Below are positions 34,481-46,583 of a DNA stretch of 64,000 nucleotides, one piece after another. Location: contig LNKV01000031.1 of NCBI GenBank assembly GCA_001465935.1, forward strand, positions 304,329-368,328, read 5' to 3'. The stretch is from Clarireedia homoeocarpa (Eukaryota > Ascomycota > Leotiomycetes > Helotiales > Rutstroemiaceae). A program made the position numbers and the translations under genes. Each line of letters begins with the position of its first letter. Positions within the stretch are counted from its first letter, which is position 1. The notes under the pieces were generated by a model. That model did not search any database, was not told where the DNA came from, and worked only from the letters and a program-made list of their open reading frames with translations.

Positions 34481-35610
34481 CTGACACGAGAGCAGGTAAG
34501 CAATTATTTCCCTCATGCTTGAACTTTGGGGGAGTTCAACAGAGCTGAACGCATCTTCTAGGCCCATACAAAACTCAACTAAGAAGTCCCCGACGTATTG
34601 GCCAAAGAAGAAAACAACGAGCCAAGATCTCCCTTGGAGAAATTGCTCATCTTCTTTCTTAAGGAGCTTTTGGCTAATAATCCAGAAAGGGGCAAACCAG
34701 TGCTAAGAGCCCGGGAGCATTGGCTTCGAGATGCAGACTCTAAGATTGCTGAGAATTTGGACACTTTTGATGACTGCTTAACCTATCGCACTGTGAACTG
34801 CGACTTGATGTAAGAATCTTATGGATTCTGGTTGTCCATGGAGTTTGAATTGAAGGCCCGTGAAGGGGCTAAATCTCTTGCTATCCAGTATGAATAAGAA
34901 GTACTCAACTTATGCGTCAATCCCATCTCAAAGTGACGGTTCCCGAAGACCTGGAGAGAGACCGGGCTGGCCAGATCTGGCTTATTGCTGGCAATCTTTT
35001 GTGGGGCTCTACTTGTCCGCGATATAATTCTCATAGTCTTACGTCATAGACTGGCCTGAGACCTATACATGGAAGTCGATTATTGCGAAAATACCTTTAC
35101 CTCCAGCACTTTAACGAATTGTCAAACCGTTTTCGAATAGAACCGTGCACCATAAACCGACCCCTTAAGACTCCTACAAAATCAATTCACATACAACTCC
35201 CCGTCCCAAAGCACAACTTGCTTTTCCACAAATCGTCTATAGCGCAATCTGTAAGCGTGAATTCCTCGGCACATAATCGCTCCCCTGACGATCCGCTTGG
35301 ACGCACTTGATCCAATAATCGCCCTTCCTGTCAACATCAGCTACTACCTCTCCATCAGCTAATAAGCATTCTATCCGTCTCTGGAAAAGTGAATCACGGT
35401 GAATTTGCTACACAGCATCTAGTTCGAGATCCTCGAGTGAGACTCGATTGATGTTCAGATCGAGATCGAAGAGAAGCGTACTAATTGCTACTCGGAAGAC
35501 CGAGATCGCCGATGTTAGCCATCTTTTCTTTGTCGGTTTATTCGCATGAATATTTGCATGTGATGTACTTCCGTACTATGAAGATGTATGCGTGTGGTGT
35601 GGTGTAAGGG

Positions 35611-35650
35611 TGTGGCTGTGGCTGTGGCTGTGGCTGTGGCTGTGGCTGTG
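35611..35650 (+). repeat. TGTGGC microsatellite
   Basis: Nearly seven units of TGTGGC occur in tandem. Confidence 0.95.
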
Positions 35651-36262
35651 TATTCACGTGGATGCGATGCTGGTGTCATGTGGGTGCTACTTGTTTGGCC
35701 GGTGAGTCGAATAACAAAAAGCTGCACGTAGATTACTTAGCTTGCTTCGAAATTCTCTCTTTGCATAAAGATGAGCGTAGCTAGAACGATAGTTGACGTT
35801 GAAATGAGTCGCGCCATCAATGATAGGCTCGTGGAATTGATGCAAGAGATGCCAAGGAGACAAGGTAGATATTGGGGCTGGAGCCAATGAAAGCATAACC
35901 AGCTCTTTTTACGTAAAGAAGTCGAGTGATGCGACTAAGTGACGTCGAATATTGAAGGCTTTGAAGAGTTACATATGTCGTGAAATCTCAATCTTACTGT
36001 CAGGAAGGTTTTAGACAACGCATATTGCGGTTCACAAAGTATTACCGGTAAAAGATGGGGAGGTTCGGCCGAGATGAATCGGCTCCCGGACCGGGTCATA
36101 TGTGACCTGTTTCCAACCCTGGAGAGGTGATATATCATTTATATGGAACATGGTTATTTTTGAGGTTCCAAGTATACAACTTAATTCTCATAATATTGTT
36201 GTGGAGGAATTCACGCAACACCAACGACGAGACCTAGCACATCGACATCGACGGCCGTGACT

Positions 36263-36300
36263 CCTACCTCAACGTGTAATGCCTACCTCAACGTGTAATA
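36263..36300 (+). repeat. 19-bp tandem pair
   Basis: CCTACCTCAACGTGTAATG is followed directly by the same unit with a final A. Confidence 0.9.
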
Positions 36301-36431
36301 CTTCAGCACCCAACCCGTACACAACCCACGGCTATCTGTGGATGTAAACATTGGCATCAAGTAGCCAGCGGGAATTCATACGAGAGTATTGAAAGATTAT
36401 AGAGAATCAAAGCTGCAAATTTTGATAAGTG

Positions 36432-36470
36432 GAATCCGAATATTGAATCCGAATATTGAATCCGAATATT
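36432..36470 (+). repeat. 13-bp unit, three perfect copies
   Basis: GAATCCGAATATT occurs three times head to tail. Confidence 0.95.
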
Positions 36471-37029
36471 GAAACCGCCTGGCACGACGCTTTGGTTGGG
36501 GTATTATGTTTGTGCAGGAGTATAAGAATAGGATGATGATGATGGTGCCGGACGCAAAGTGTTCGATTATATGCTTACGACACCGTCAAAATCATTCAAG
36601 GCACCAAATGTGGGAAGTGTTAGGCTATTCGCTATGTTGGACCTAGGTATTGACAAGTGAATCTGTAGACAGATCGGACGTAAAAATCTATAGGTTATCT
36701 CCTGTCTATTTCCTGACCAGTATGTCCAGCGACAAATCAACGAAGTGGAGAACCATATTCTAACTGAAGCCAAAGAGATGAGCCAGGCAAGAAATATATC
36801 GCTAGACTTTCACCTACCCAGCTAAAGCGAGAGGTCACAGATCTACGTCTATATAGTATGTGCCAGCCGGCAATCTAGGGATCCCAATTGAACTTGGTAT
36901 ATTCTCTAAACCTCTTTCCCAACTTCAATCCCCTCTTTTTCGAACCAATTCTATAATATAATCGAAATTAAAAGAATTGAACAATAATCACAATCTAACA
37001 ATGAAATCTAGAACAAATATATAAATACA

Positions 37030-40000
37030 TCAAACCTTCGATCGTTTCCCCTTTGGCACCCTAGCAAGCCAATAAATGAAAACCGCAGCAAAGATATTAA
37101 AGATAATATAAACCCACATCAACCCAAAATTCCTCCACGCATCACTAAAATGGCTCGACACCGATGCCAAAAACGTATCCGTGCCCGACACACTGCAGAA
37201 CTCACATCCGCTCGTCGCCGACGGATCCTTCAGATACCCTCCCGCGAGCGCCACATAGTCTGCCATATAGGACTGACAGGTTTCGTTCGCCGGGGGATTA
37301 AAGCCCAGATACTCGACCGCTTCGCAAGTCACAGTCGTCCCGCTGAGACCGGTAGAGAGCATAGCAGACACGAGGTAAGTGAAGGGCGAGACGCGGTACA
37401 TGAAGATCCAGAAGCCGGGGAGAGATTCAGGGGTGGCGAGCACACCGCAGAAGATCAGACAGAGAGAGAATAGTAAATTGGCGATGTTTCCGCCGGTTTC
37501 AGCAAATTCAATCCCCGCGATAATCATATGCGCAAAGGTGGAGGTGAACAGAAGGAAGGTCCAGATGAGCAGGAACATGAGGCCGCCGCGCTCGGTGACG
37601 GCGTGGGTGGGTTCAGCGTTACGGTACAGTCCGATGGGATAATACCAGCAGAAGAAGATGACGGCGGCCATGAGGGTGTTCCAGGGGAGCTCGACGAGGA
37701 TGTTGGCGGTCATGAACGCTTGCCAGGAGTAGGTTTTGGAGGGACGCTCGCGGACTTCGTAGAGGGATCTTTGAGTTACGAAGTGCGGCATGATCTGCTG
37801 GACGAGGTTGCCGAAGATGGTCATCAGCATGAAGATGGAGAACATTTGGTTTTGGAGACCCTGAAGACTGTTCTTGGCTTGGAAGAAAGAGAATCCGATG
37901 TAGATGGCGGAAAGAGCGCAGAGGGCGAACTTGGACCACAAATAAGTTGGAGTACGGAAGTATTGTGCAAAGACGCGGCGGAGACATTCGTATAGCTGGA
38001 CATGAAATGGAGCTGCAAATTCCTTTAGGCTGCCGGGATCATCCTGGGCTGCATCATCATTGGATGATTTTCCAGAGAGCGTTGCCTTCAGTTCAGCAAG
38101 ATGCTCCCGAACAGCAACACGCTCGGGCCCTTCACGCCATACGGCTGGCCAGTCGATATCACTGTGAGACCCTGGCGCGGCACCGATCACATCCAACATC
38201 CATTCCGCCGGATTTTCGCCAGGAGATAGAGGCTTGGCGCCGTTCCTTTCAAAATAACTGGAAAGAATAGAGGAGTTTTCACCAATATCACCAAAGTACA
38301 CTGTTCGTCCACCCTTAGCTAAGAATAAAAGACGGTCGAAGCGCTGGAACAACATAGCCGAAGGCTGATGAATAGTGCAGAGAATGGCCTGGCCGTGTTT
38401 AGTTAAGGTATCTATGAGATCGAGAATGGACCACGATGTTTGAGAATCCAAACCAGAGGTAGGCTCATCAAGGAACAACAACAGTTGTGGTTTTGCAGCC
38501 AATTCCACTCCAATAGTTAACCTCTTGCGCTGTTCAACATTGAGCCCCTCGCCGGGAACACCAACGACTGCGTCTGCGTACGTCTCCATACCGAGTAGCT
38601 TGATGACTTCACCAACGTAGTCTAGTTTCTCTTGGCGACTGAGATGGGCCGGCTGACGGAGAATGGCACTGAATTCTAGAGCTTCTCGGACCGTCGAGGT
38701 GGATAAGTGTAGGTCTTGTTGTTGTACGTAGCCGGTTTTCCGTTGAAATGACTGGTCGCGTGGTTTGCCATCGACAAGCATCTCGCCTGTGACCACACCC
38801 ACGGTTACTCTGGTGGCGAGGACGTCTAACAAGGTCGTCTTACCGGCTCCTGAGACACCCATCAATGCTGTGCAAGTACCAGGCTTCACCCATCCATCAA
38901 CGTGGTCAAGAATACGTCTGGTTTCCGATTTTATCTTAACATCGTAGCACACATCCTGCCAGTGGAAGATAGCTGTTTGTCTCTGGATCGCAGCACCGCC
39001 TTGTTGATCAGCTGTTTTCGTAGTCTCGGTCACACCACCCTCAACATCCGATCCGACATGAGCAGGCTGGTGGCCGCGGCGGAACAAGAGAACTTCGCCT
39101 TTGGACTTCTGCTCGGAGATGTATTCGGTAGCAAGAAGATAGGTAGCCATGAAGAAGAGCATGAATGCAATGATGATCCCAAAGTTTCTCCATTCATGTC
39201 CTTTGTAGTATTGGAAGCTCTGGGCAAGATAGCTGGCACCTTCGACAACATTTGATCCTGCTTCAGCACCTACAGTAGAGCAGATGCGATAGTCCATTGA
39301 TATACCGTCATAGCTGCCTCCAGATGGGACAATGGCTGAGCAAGGAAATGTCCGACCATTGAATTCATTTACCATCAAACTTTCAAAGACATACGCGAGC
39401 GGATCAATATAGTTCATCCACCTTGACCAACCCAGCATGTTTCGAGTAGGAATTGTGAAGCCAGTGTAGATGACCAAGCCCAATATCAATACCGCAGCGG
39501 GCACAAGAGCCTGTGATAGAGTGCGAGATGCAGAAGCGATAGTTCGGAAAATCATAGACATGGTGAGAGTTGCAACAAATGAGAAGAGCCAGAATGTCAT
39601 AAAGACATCACCGCCGTGGCGCAGATTGGCCATGTAATACAATGGGATATTGAACGTGAAAGAGTTGACGATCTTATATGGCATATCGCAAATCATAGAC
39701 GCAAGCGCCTCTGCAGAGGGGTGGCAGAAGGCATATCGGGCCTGCTTCTCCACAATTGGCCGCTGGGCATAGAGGGTGAGAATCTCCAAGGCACTAGCGA
39801 AAGCGTTCATAAGGACGGCGAAGAATAATAGTGCACCGCGAGAGTAAAAGCTTGCAGTCGATTCAGGAAGATTGTAGAATACGCTGCCAATAATCAAGGA
39901 CATGATAAAGTTACCGATAAGAGCACTCATCGTCAAGCTGACATCTCCCTTGAGGCGCTGGAAACCACGAGTAACACACAGTTTGACCTGCTGCGCCATG

Positions 40001-41601
40001 GAAATTGTAAAAGGAGACTTCAACCGCTGGTGCTTAGCTTGCGCTGCGCGGCGAGCCTCAACGAATTGCTCGTATGCCTCGCCGCCAATAGGGTATTGGT
40101 TGTTGTACTCGTCGATTTCCTTCATGAGCTCGGCGTACGCGTCACTCTTCTTCCATGCAGCCGCAAACTCGTCAGGTGTGCGAGGAACCTTGCCTTCGTA
40201 GCCTTTCCGGACAACACGTTCTGAGGAACTGGTGAGAGATGTTAGGAAATCCGCTGTGGTTTGGCGTTCTGGGCACTCGAATCCCATGTTCACAAAAAAT
40301 TCCTTGGCCTTGTCGGTTCGGCCAAAGAAGATCTGTCGTCCTTCATAGAGCACAGTGACTTTGTGAAAGACATCATAAGCACTCTGCGAGGCTTGGTAAA
40401 TAGCAACACAGGCTGTGCTACCAGAGTACTTGGCTGTTAGAGCGAGTGTTTTGCAGAACTCGAGGGCATTGGCGGAGTCGAGACCTCTGGTACTGTTATC
40501 CCAACACTGCAGTGGACTTTGACTGAGCGTAGCCTCAGCAATACTAACACGTTTGCGCTCTCCACCAGATACCCCACGAACATAGTCGTTGCCTACGCGG
40601 GTATTGACAGTATGAGAGAGACCCAGCATAGCCATGATCACATCTCTCATGTGTTCAGCGTATTGTTCTCGGCTGACCCCGGGCAATCGGTTTCGAGGGG
40701 CACGTGCAAGTGCGGCAAAGCTGAGGGTATCACCAACAGAAAGCTGTGGGAAATGAACGTCGGTTTCTGCGGAATAGATGGCTTCGCCCTTGAATTGGTT
40801 GTGCATTTGTTTTGCTGATATGCCTATTTCGTTGAATGTAAGTCACAAACACGATTTCCATCGATTGAAACCAAACAAAAGGATAAAAGGGATATATATA
40901 CCTTGATAATTCAAAACGGTCTTCTCATCCATTTCAATACCACCTGTCTCTCCAGCAATTGTCTTCAACAATGTCGTGCATCCACTCCCAGGTCGACCAA
41001 GGACAATCAGCATTTCTCCACTCCGTACCAAACCGTCGAAATCGCGAAGGATCTGAATCTTCTGCGGCTTGATCCCCATTGCTCGACGAGCCAAAGTACC
41101 AAGCTCCAAAACAGTATTAATGACATCCTTCTGATAGTCGGTGGGGCTGCCAAAGCCGTGCACAGATAAGTTCTTGAACGCAATACCCGCTGTTCCCTTT
41201 GGATATCTCTCAGGATCCTTCGATCGAATTTCAAGCAACATCTTCATCCAGTCACTTGCTTTGAAATTTGGACTGTGAGGGTTCAAAGTCGAATCGTCTT
41301 TGTCGAGTAGAAAGGGGTTCGGAAGATTCGTATTGGTTGAGTATCGTGTTGAGTGCTGGGTCAGTCGTCGAGCCAAACGACCGATATCAGCATTGAGCTG
41401 TTCTTCAGTCGGAATATGGGATGCACCGTCCTCTTCTTCGTTCTTGCCCACGATGGCTGTATCGCTGGAGGCGTAGCTCTTGTTGACATTGGAAAGCTCG
41501 ATGTCTTCCTCCCCATCGTGGAATTGGCGGGATGGAATGTTATGGCTAACCGTGGATTGCCCTGGGTTGAGATTAGGGTTGAGATTCCCTAATAAAGACA
41601 T
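37030..41601 (-). CDS. PDR-type ABC transporter (ABCG full transporter)
   Basis: Two exons (41601-40902 and 40823-37030, 78-nt intron) give 1497 aa in the order (NBD-TMD)2. NBD1 has Walker A GRPGSGCTT (~197), signature VSGGERKRVS and the fungal-PDR degenerate Walker B region LQCWDNSTRGLDSA. NBD2 has canonical Walker A GVSGAGKTT (~890), LLFLDEPTSGLDSQ and the degenerate signature LNVEQRKRLTIG. Each membrane half has six helices, with the NYIDPLAYVFESLMVNEF block after TMD1 and cysteine-bearing loops (CEAVEYL, CQSYM, CEFCSV) before the last helix. Family members export azoles, plant defence compounds and other xenobiotics across the plasma membrane. The asymmetry of the two ATP sites is normal for the family. 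Two PDRE-like repeats lie ~300-360 bp upstream. Confidence 0.95.
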
Positions 41602-42480
41602 GATGTGCTAGTCAGAGGATATTTCATAGGTGATGATTGTATAGAATCGAAGATAATGGTTGAGGAGGATAGAAAATATAAGCGCGCACGAAGTAGCAAA
41701 GGTATACTCCTACCAGGAAAAGAAAGATAAAGGCTAGGAGGGCAACGCAAAGAACAAGTTATGATTAATATTAGGAATAAAGTATTCTTGATATTTTTTT
41801 ACAAAATGTAAAAACCCAATAAACAATAGAGAAAGGGATCTATTCTGTCCAAGAAATATCTCCTTATCTTTAAGTTTTATGTTAATTTCTGGTGCCCATT
41901 TCCACGGTATTCTGCCGGAATAAAATCCCATTGAGCGAGGAACTCTCCCATTCCACGGTATTATTGAACAGCCGTGATCCTGAACGAAATCAAAATCCAT
42001 ACAAACACTCCTAAACAGCACAGCTGAACAATCGAACACAATCGAACACAATTGAACCAGATAGAACAACTTCATATGCACGGAAGCTGGGAGAGTCCAA
42101 CTTCCGGGCCGGAACGGAAAACTTTCTAGAGTCCGAATGGTGGAAAGGCGGTAATGGAAAGCGCCGGAAGTAAGCGGACCGTAAAGAAGTGGCCTCTCTG
42201 CGGTGATAGCACGGAAATTATGTGGGACAGAACATGGCGAACGCACAAAAGGATAGAGTGGGGATTTTTCGGCAAGGTGTACGCCGATGTTGTGATTTGC
42301 CCCCAGGAATAAAATTACAAGCCTGCTGCTGCTTCCGCATGTTGACGTGCCTTCGCATTCAAACTCATGAGAGGTGTTGGTGCCGCTCCAGCTCAAGTCA
42401 AATCTATGAGGCTGGTTCCTGCAGCGGCAAGTGGTGGCTAACTAAGCCCCACGTCTCTCACCACACATGCATTATTTGAA
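41602..42480 (-). promoter_or_regulatory. Upstream region of the ABC transporter with PDRE-like direct repeats
   Basis: The 12-mer TTCCACGGTATT occurs at 41900-41911 and 41951-41962, i.e. 299 and 350 bp upstream of the ATG. Its core TCCACGG matches seven of eight bases of a yeast pleiotropic drug response element (TCCACGGA). Several CGG/CCG half-sites follow (CTTCCGGGCCGGAACGG ~42101-42117; GCCGGAAGTAAGCGGACCG ~42163-42181), the kind of sites bound by Zn2Cys6 regulators. Binding is inferred only. Confidence 0.45.
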
Positions 42481-43167
42481 CCGCACGATACACATCGAAC
42501 ATCCATCACAGGGTACATGCACAACCACACAAAGACGAAGAACTCGCAAGCAATCACAAAGTTCCCAACAAACACACTTTAGACTCTGTTTCAACACTTT
42601 GATTTCATTAGGTTCTCTGCCCTTTCCCACACCAAGGTATCACGTTCCCTATCACCGGGTTTGACTACCCTAGACTCATATGCCTAACCATGATCCCTAT
42701 ACCATCCTATCCTATTGATTTGTCCCTATTGCAATCATCCTATTCGAATTACCACCACCACCATTTGCTTCTTTCGATTTGCCCTCTCCCTCTTCCTCTC
42801 AGGGTCCCGTCAGCCTATTCCCGTTCATGCTCTAGCCATTTTCCTCTTGAACTGACGGGCGCTCTCCTATGCTCCACGAAGCTCCTCCTCTCAAAGTTAT
42901 AGAAGGAAAAAAAAAAAAGAAGTATAAGTGAACGCGAAAAGCCAACGAATGATAGAAAGAGTCAGACTTTGAAAAGAAAACTAAAGCATTGCAAAGAAAA
43001 CACAACGAAGTGAAAGTAATAACCTCAAATGAGATGAGCAGATGAAAAAGAAAAGAGAGTGTAACCGAATATTACAACACAATATTTCCTTTCCATGCAT
43101 GCATGAGATGATATTTTCCTTTTCCCTATGTAAGATCAAACAAGATGGAATAAAATAGAAACACAGA
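42481..43167. other. Intergenic stretch / 3' flank of the nrd1-like gene
   Basis: No gene is supported. It contains CT- and A-rich low-complexity sequence (A12 tract near 42908). It probably includes the 3' untranslated region of the minus-strand nrd1-like gene. Confidence 0.5.
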
Positions 43168-45669
43168 TTAATTTCCAACAACTTCTTCCTCAGCCCAACC
43201 ATTGAGACCATGACCGGCATCCTGAATAGCGAGACCGTATCCACTGTTGAACCCACCATTGCCCAAACCACCAGAGAAAGAGGCTTGGTAGTGGTGACCA
43301 CGGCGGGGTTGAGACTCTCCATTACCATTTTGTTGATCCTGTTGAGCAAAAGATGGTAGAGAGACGGCTCGGCTGTGTTGTCCACGAGCTGGGGCTAACA
43401 GTCCGTTCATGGTTGGTGCACCAGAAGATTGAAATCCATTGGTGTTGCTGATGCTTGCGCTGGAGGAGTGGCCACCCTGCTGAGGCTGCTGGATGTCAAG
43501 GGCATCCAAGTTACCACTACCGTTTCCGTAGAGTGCGGCTTGCTGAGCGGCAAGGACTTGCTGTTGTTGTTGCTGGAGTGCAGCAACAGAGTATGGGTCA
43601 AGATTCTGTTGCTGCTGTTGCTGAGCTTGTTGAGAGACTTGGTTCAAATACATGGTCAATGGGTTGTTGCTACCAGCGTTAAGAATGGTGGATGGAGTGG
43701 GTCCTTGTTGGAAGTTGGCATTGGAGCCAGAGCCATTGAGGGAACCTGGTGCTACGGATCCAGTTGGCGACGAACCGTTTTGGCTGGGTTGAAGGCCGCC
43801 AGAATGAGGAGGGGAGTTTAGACCATCGCCACGAGGGGATTGAGATTGTTGAACTTGGCGTGGAGGATTACCGCAACGATCCTTGCCAAAGTTTACCTTG
43901 AATCGACGATACTCCTCCTTGCCTCGAACAGCCTCGATCGCCTTGATAGCATTTGCAATGTTTGTGAAATTCACAAAAGCACAGCTCTTCTCTCTCAAGG
44001 TGTTTACCAACTCAATCTCACCATATTCAGAGAAATCCTGTCTCAGTCTCTCTTCGGTCCATGACTCATCCAGATTCCCAATGTAAACATTTCTGGAAGC
44101 GCCGCCACTGACAGCAAGAGCAATAGCAGCAGGTAGTGCACCAGAGTGCTTGCCCCATCCAATCTTCAATCTCCTATTGTGAATCATTAAACCTTGTAGA
44201 TTGCTTAGAGCATAGAAGGAAGCGGCCGAAGTAGGATCAATGAAGGTGACGAAGCAGATGTGCTTGTCGGGTATATATCGAATGTGATGTAAAAGTCCTC
44301 CCCTTACAACGTTGCAAATCTCCTCAATGGTAGTCTCGGGGTGAATGTTACCCAAATAAACAGTGCGGTTTCCGAGGTTGTTGATCCCCCCAGCAGTTGT
44401 GGCCACAGCAGCGGCGGCAACCGATTGTTGAGCGAGAGCATTCGAGATCAAATCGCGATCTGCACCGTTCAATACGTGAGCGTATCCAGGAGCGATTCCA
44501 AGATATTGAGCGGCATTCTGTTGCTGGGTCTTTGAGACGTAGGCGCAGCGATCCTTTCCGTAGTAGACGCGGCGGGGCGATTGCCATTTGGCCTCTTGTG
44601 GCAATTGAGAAACTGCTTTGATAGCATTTCCAATGGACAAGAAGTGGACGAAACCGATGGCCTTCTCCCTAACAATCTTCACCGTATCAATTGGCCCGAA
44701 CTTTCCAAGATCCTCACGCAACTCGTCCTCAGTGACCTCCTCACCCAAATTTCCCAAATAAACGTTTCTTGAGGCCCCAGATTGTTGAACCGCGAGAGCA
44801 ACAGATGTGGGCACCTGTGAAGGCTTTCCCCATCCAACCTTGATGTCCTGGCCTCGAATGGAAAGTTTCTTCAGGATTGCATCAGAATGGAAGTGAGTAG
44901 CAGAGCTTCCATCCAAGAATGAGATGAAAGCGCAGTTCTTGTCTGGTAGAAGTCTAACCGACTCAATCTGTCCACTTCGTACGTGACCTAGAATCTCCTC
45001 CGCAGAGGTCTCCGGGGGGATGTTTCCAAGGTAGACGGTTCTGCTTGTTCCTGACACCATCCCGGGCGACATTTGGACAGGCGATGAGGGCGCGAGGTTC
45101 AAATTCTGCATCTGGTTGTTTATGGAAGTGAATCCGCCAGTTGGTGATTGGGGGTTGTAGAATTGTGGTGCACCATAGGCGGAAGGAGAGACAAGACTCT
45201 GGTAGAGTTGCGGCGACATAGGTCCAGTTGGGCTTTGAGGCTGTTGGTTGTTTTGTTGCTGTTGTTGCTGGAAAGTCGCGTATGTTTGAAATTGAGGACT
45301 TTGGAAAGCGGAAGGAGTTCCAGGCTGGAATGGACTGCCGAGAAGGAGCTGGGAAGGTAGCAAAGGTGTGAATTGCATGTCGAATGCGGTACCTGGGGTT
45401 GCCATCTCATTCTGACCCTGTTGACCCATCGATTGCGTATTGATTGAAGGAATGTTTACTCTACGAGGATGTCTGTCGCCATAACCACCCATCGAGAATT
45501 GATTAGAACTGTATGCGCCGTGAGAGAACCCGGTATCGCTGCTCGAAGGTTTTGAGGCATGTCCAAAAGGTCTCGCAGCTGCTGTCACGGCAGGTCCGCC
45601 ATTCTGCTGAGCTGATTGTGTCTCCTGCATCCCGAGAAGATGAGGTGGCAGGACAAAGCTGTCCCGCAC
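43168..45669 (-). CDS. nrd1: Four-RRM RNA-binding protein, Nrd1 type
   Basis: An intronless 833-aa ORF. The N-terminal 200 residues are Gln/Pro/Ser-rich with many S/T-P sites (SPFQPGTPSAFQSPQ, SPTGPMSPQ). Four RRMs follow: ~210-281 (RTVYLGNIPPET...NCAFISFLD), ~301-372 (RNVYLGNLGEE...IGFVHFL), ~435-507 (RTVYLGNIHPET...ICFVTFI) and ~526-598 (RNVYIGNLDES...CAFVNFT). RRM1/3 and RRM2/4 are alike, as if a pair was duplicated. The pattern and the GWGK/YGKDRC segments after the RRMs match S. pombe Nrd1, a MAPK-phosphorylated regulator of differentiation and of myosin mRNA stability. The C-terminus is Gln/Asn/Gly-rich. The start at 45669 is the first ATG after a 914-nt ATG-free stretch. Confidence 0.88.
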   Translation of the reverse strand: MRDSFVLPPHLLGMQETQSAQQNGGPAVTAAARPFGHASKPSSSDTGFSHGAYSSNQFSMGGYGDRHPRRVNIPSINTQSMGQQGQNEMATPGTAFDMQFTPLLPSQLLLGSPFQPGTPSAFQSPQFQTYATFQQQQQQNNQQPQSPTGPMSPQLYQSLVSPSAYGAPQFYNPQSPTGGFTSINNQMQNLNLAPSSPVQMSPGMVSGTSRTVYLGNIPPETSAEEILGHVRSGQIESVRLLPDKNCAFISFLDGSSATHFHSDAILKKLSIRGQDIKVGWGKPSQVPTSVALAVQQSGASRNVYLGNLGEEVTEDELREDLGKFGPIDTVKIVREKAIGFVHFLSIGNAIKAVSQLPQEAKWQSPRRVYYGKDRCAYVSKTQQQNAAQYLGIAPGYAHVLNGADRDLISNALAQQSVAAAAVATTAGGINNLGNRTVYLGNIHPETTIEEICNVVRGGLLHHIRYIPDKHICFVTFIDPTSAASFYALSNLQGLMIHNRRLKIGWGKHSGALPAAIALAVSGGASRNVYIGNLDESWTEERLRQDFSEYGEIELVNTLREKSCAFVNFTNIANAIKAIEAVRGKEEYRRFKVNFGKDRCGNPPRQVQQSQSPRGDGLNSPPHSGGLQPSQNGSSPTGSVAPGSLNGSGSNANFQQGPTPSTILNAGSNNPLTMYLNQVSQQAQQQQQQNLDPYSVAALQQQQQQVLAAQQAALYGNGSGNLDALDIQQPQQGGHSSSASISNTNGFQSSGAPTMNGLLAPARGQHSRAVSLPSFAQQDQQNGNGESQPRRGHHYQASFSGGLGNGGFNSGYGLAIQDAGHGLNGWAEEEVVGN

Positions 45670-46583
45670 GAGAGATGATATAACAGCCGTTTTGAAGGAT
45701 TAGAAGTGCCTGAGCAGGCACGTAGGAAAACTTTGGGGGAACGAAGATCAATCTATCCAATTTGCCCAATTGAAGAAACTAATCAGCGAAGATTCGAAGA
45801 AAGTGAAAGTGGTTCTCTGCGAAGCTTTGTATTCGTCTGCAACAAGCTCGGTTATGTATTAGGAGGAGGTATGTAGATGTTTTCAAAGGAGGTTGGTTGG
45901 CTGGCTTCGAGAATGTTTTGCTGCTATAAACAAGTTTTGCGCGGAGATAGGAAGCAATTTCTTGAATTAAAAGGTCGTCTGTTGATATACAAGTTCCGAA
46001 TCGAAAGGACGTTGATGTGAATCGTTAAGAATATCTATTTGGTATCTCGAAAATGGTGGAGGTGTGAATGGAAGATGTCCCCTTTTCGTTTGCAGCTGTT
46101 CGGTTTGAATGGAAAGCTGGGACGAGAAGACGAAGATACTGCGAATGAAAGACCTTCGAAGGTATGCTCGTTCGGCGAAAGATTGGTCTCTTCGAAAAAG
46201 AATAGATGCAAGAAGGGAGAGTTGCGTGTTGTAGAGATTGAACGGACAATAGCAACAACAAAGAAATGTTTCCTCAAAAAAGGAGGTGTGGTGTGCTTCT
46301 GGACTGAATAACGAATGATCCTTCTTCCTCCAGGCAGGTCTTTTTCTCGTCTTCTCTTGTCTGCACTCTTCGCTCGCGTCTCTTGTCGGTCAAGGCCAAG
46401 GTCAAGCACAGGGTAGAAGTTGTGAAAAGGGGATGAAAGAAGTGAAGCAAAAATTCGGGGAGGCTTTGTCCCGTCTTGGTCTCTCTTTGGGTTTTGTTTC
46501 TATTTCCAAAATTTGAATGAATGGTAAAAGAGTGTAAAAGAGTGTATAAATTAATGCCTCCAAGACTTGCTCAATCAATCCAA
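45670..46583 (-). promoter_or_regulatory. Long ATG-free putative 5' leader of the nrd1-like gene
   Basis: On the coding (minus) strand not one ATG occurs in 914 nt before the start codon. Scanning the printed + strand for CAT found none until 46584. About 20 ATGs occur on the opposite strand in the same stretch. This is what selection against upstream start codons in a long transcribed leader would leave. Introns within the leader are possible. Confidence 0.6.

Larger units (their letters stand above)
32226..37029. other. Gene-poor, repeat-rich stretch
   Basis: About 4.8 kb without a supported gene. It holds a MITE-like element (33068-33187), at least four diverged copies of a dispersed motif (33.66-34.48 kb), a TGTGGC microsatellite (35611-35650), a 19-bp tandem pair (36263-36300) and a 13-bp triple repeat (36432-36470). 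A + strand frame at about 34590-34812 (LAKEENNEPRSPLEKLLIFFLKELL...) reads like a real protein fragment, ending TFDDCLTYRTVNCDLM, but no full gene can be built around it. Confidence 0.5.

Noticed and set aside
37528..37995. 155-codon + strand open frame inside the ABC transporter
   Set aside because: It is antisense to conserved membrane-domain sequence with highly skewed composition; a shadow.
45503..46409. Upstream open frames in the nrd1-like leader as translated uORFs
   Set aside because: None begins with ATG; the leader has no ATG on this strand, so conventional uORFs are excluded.
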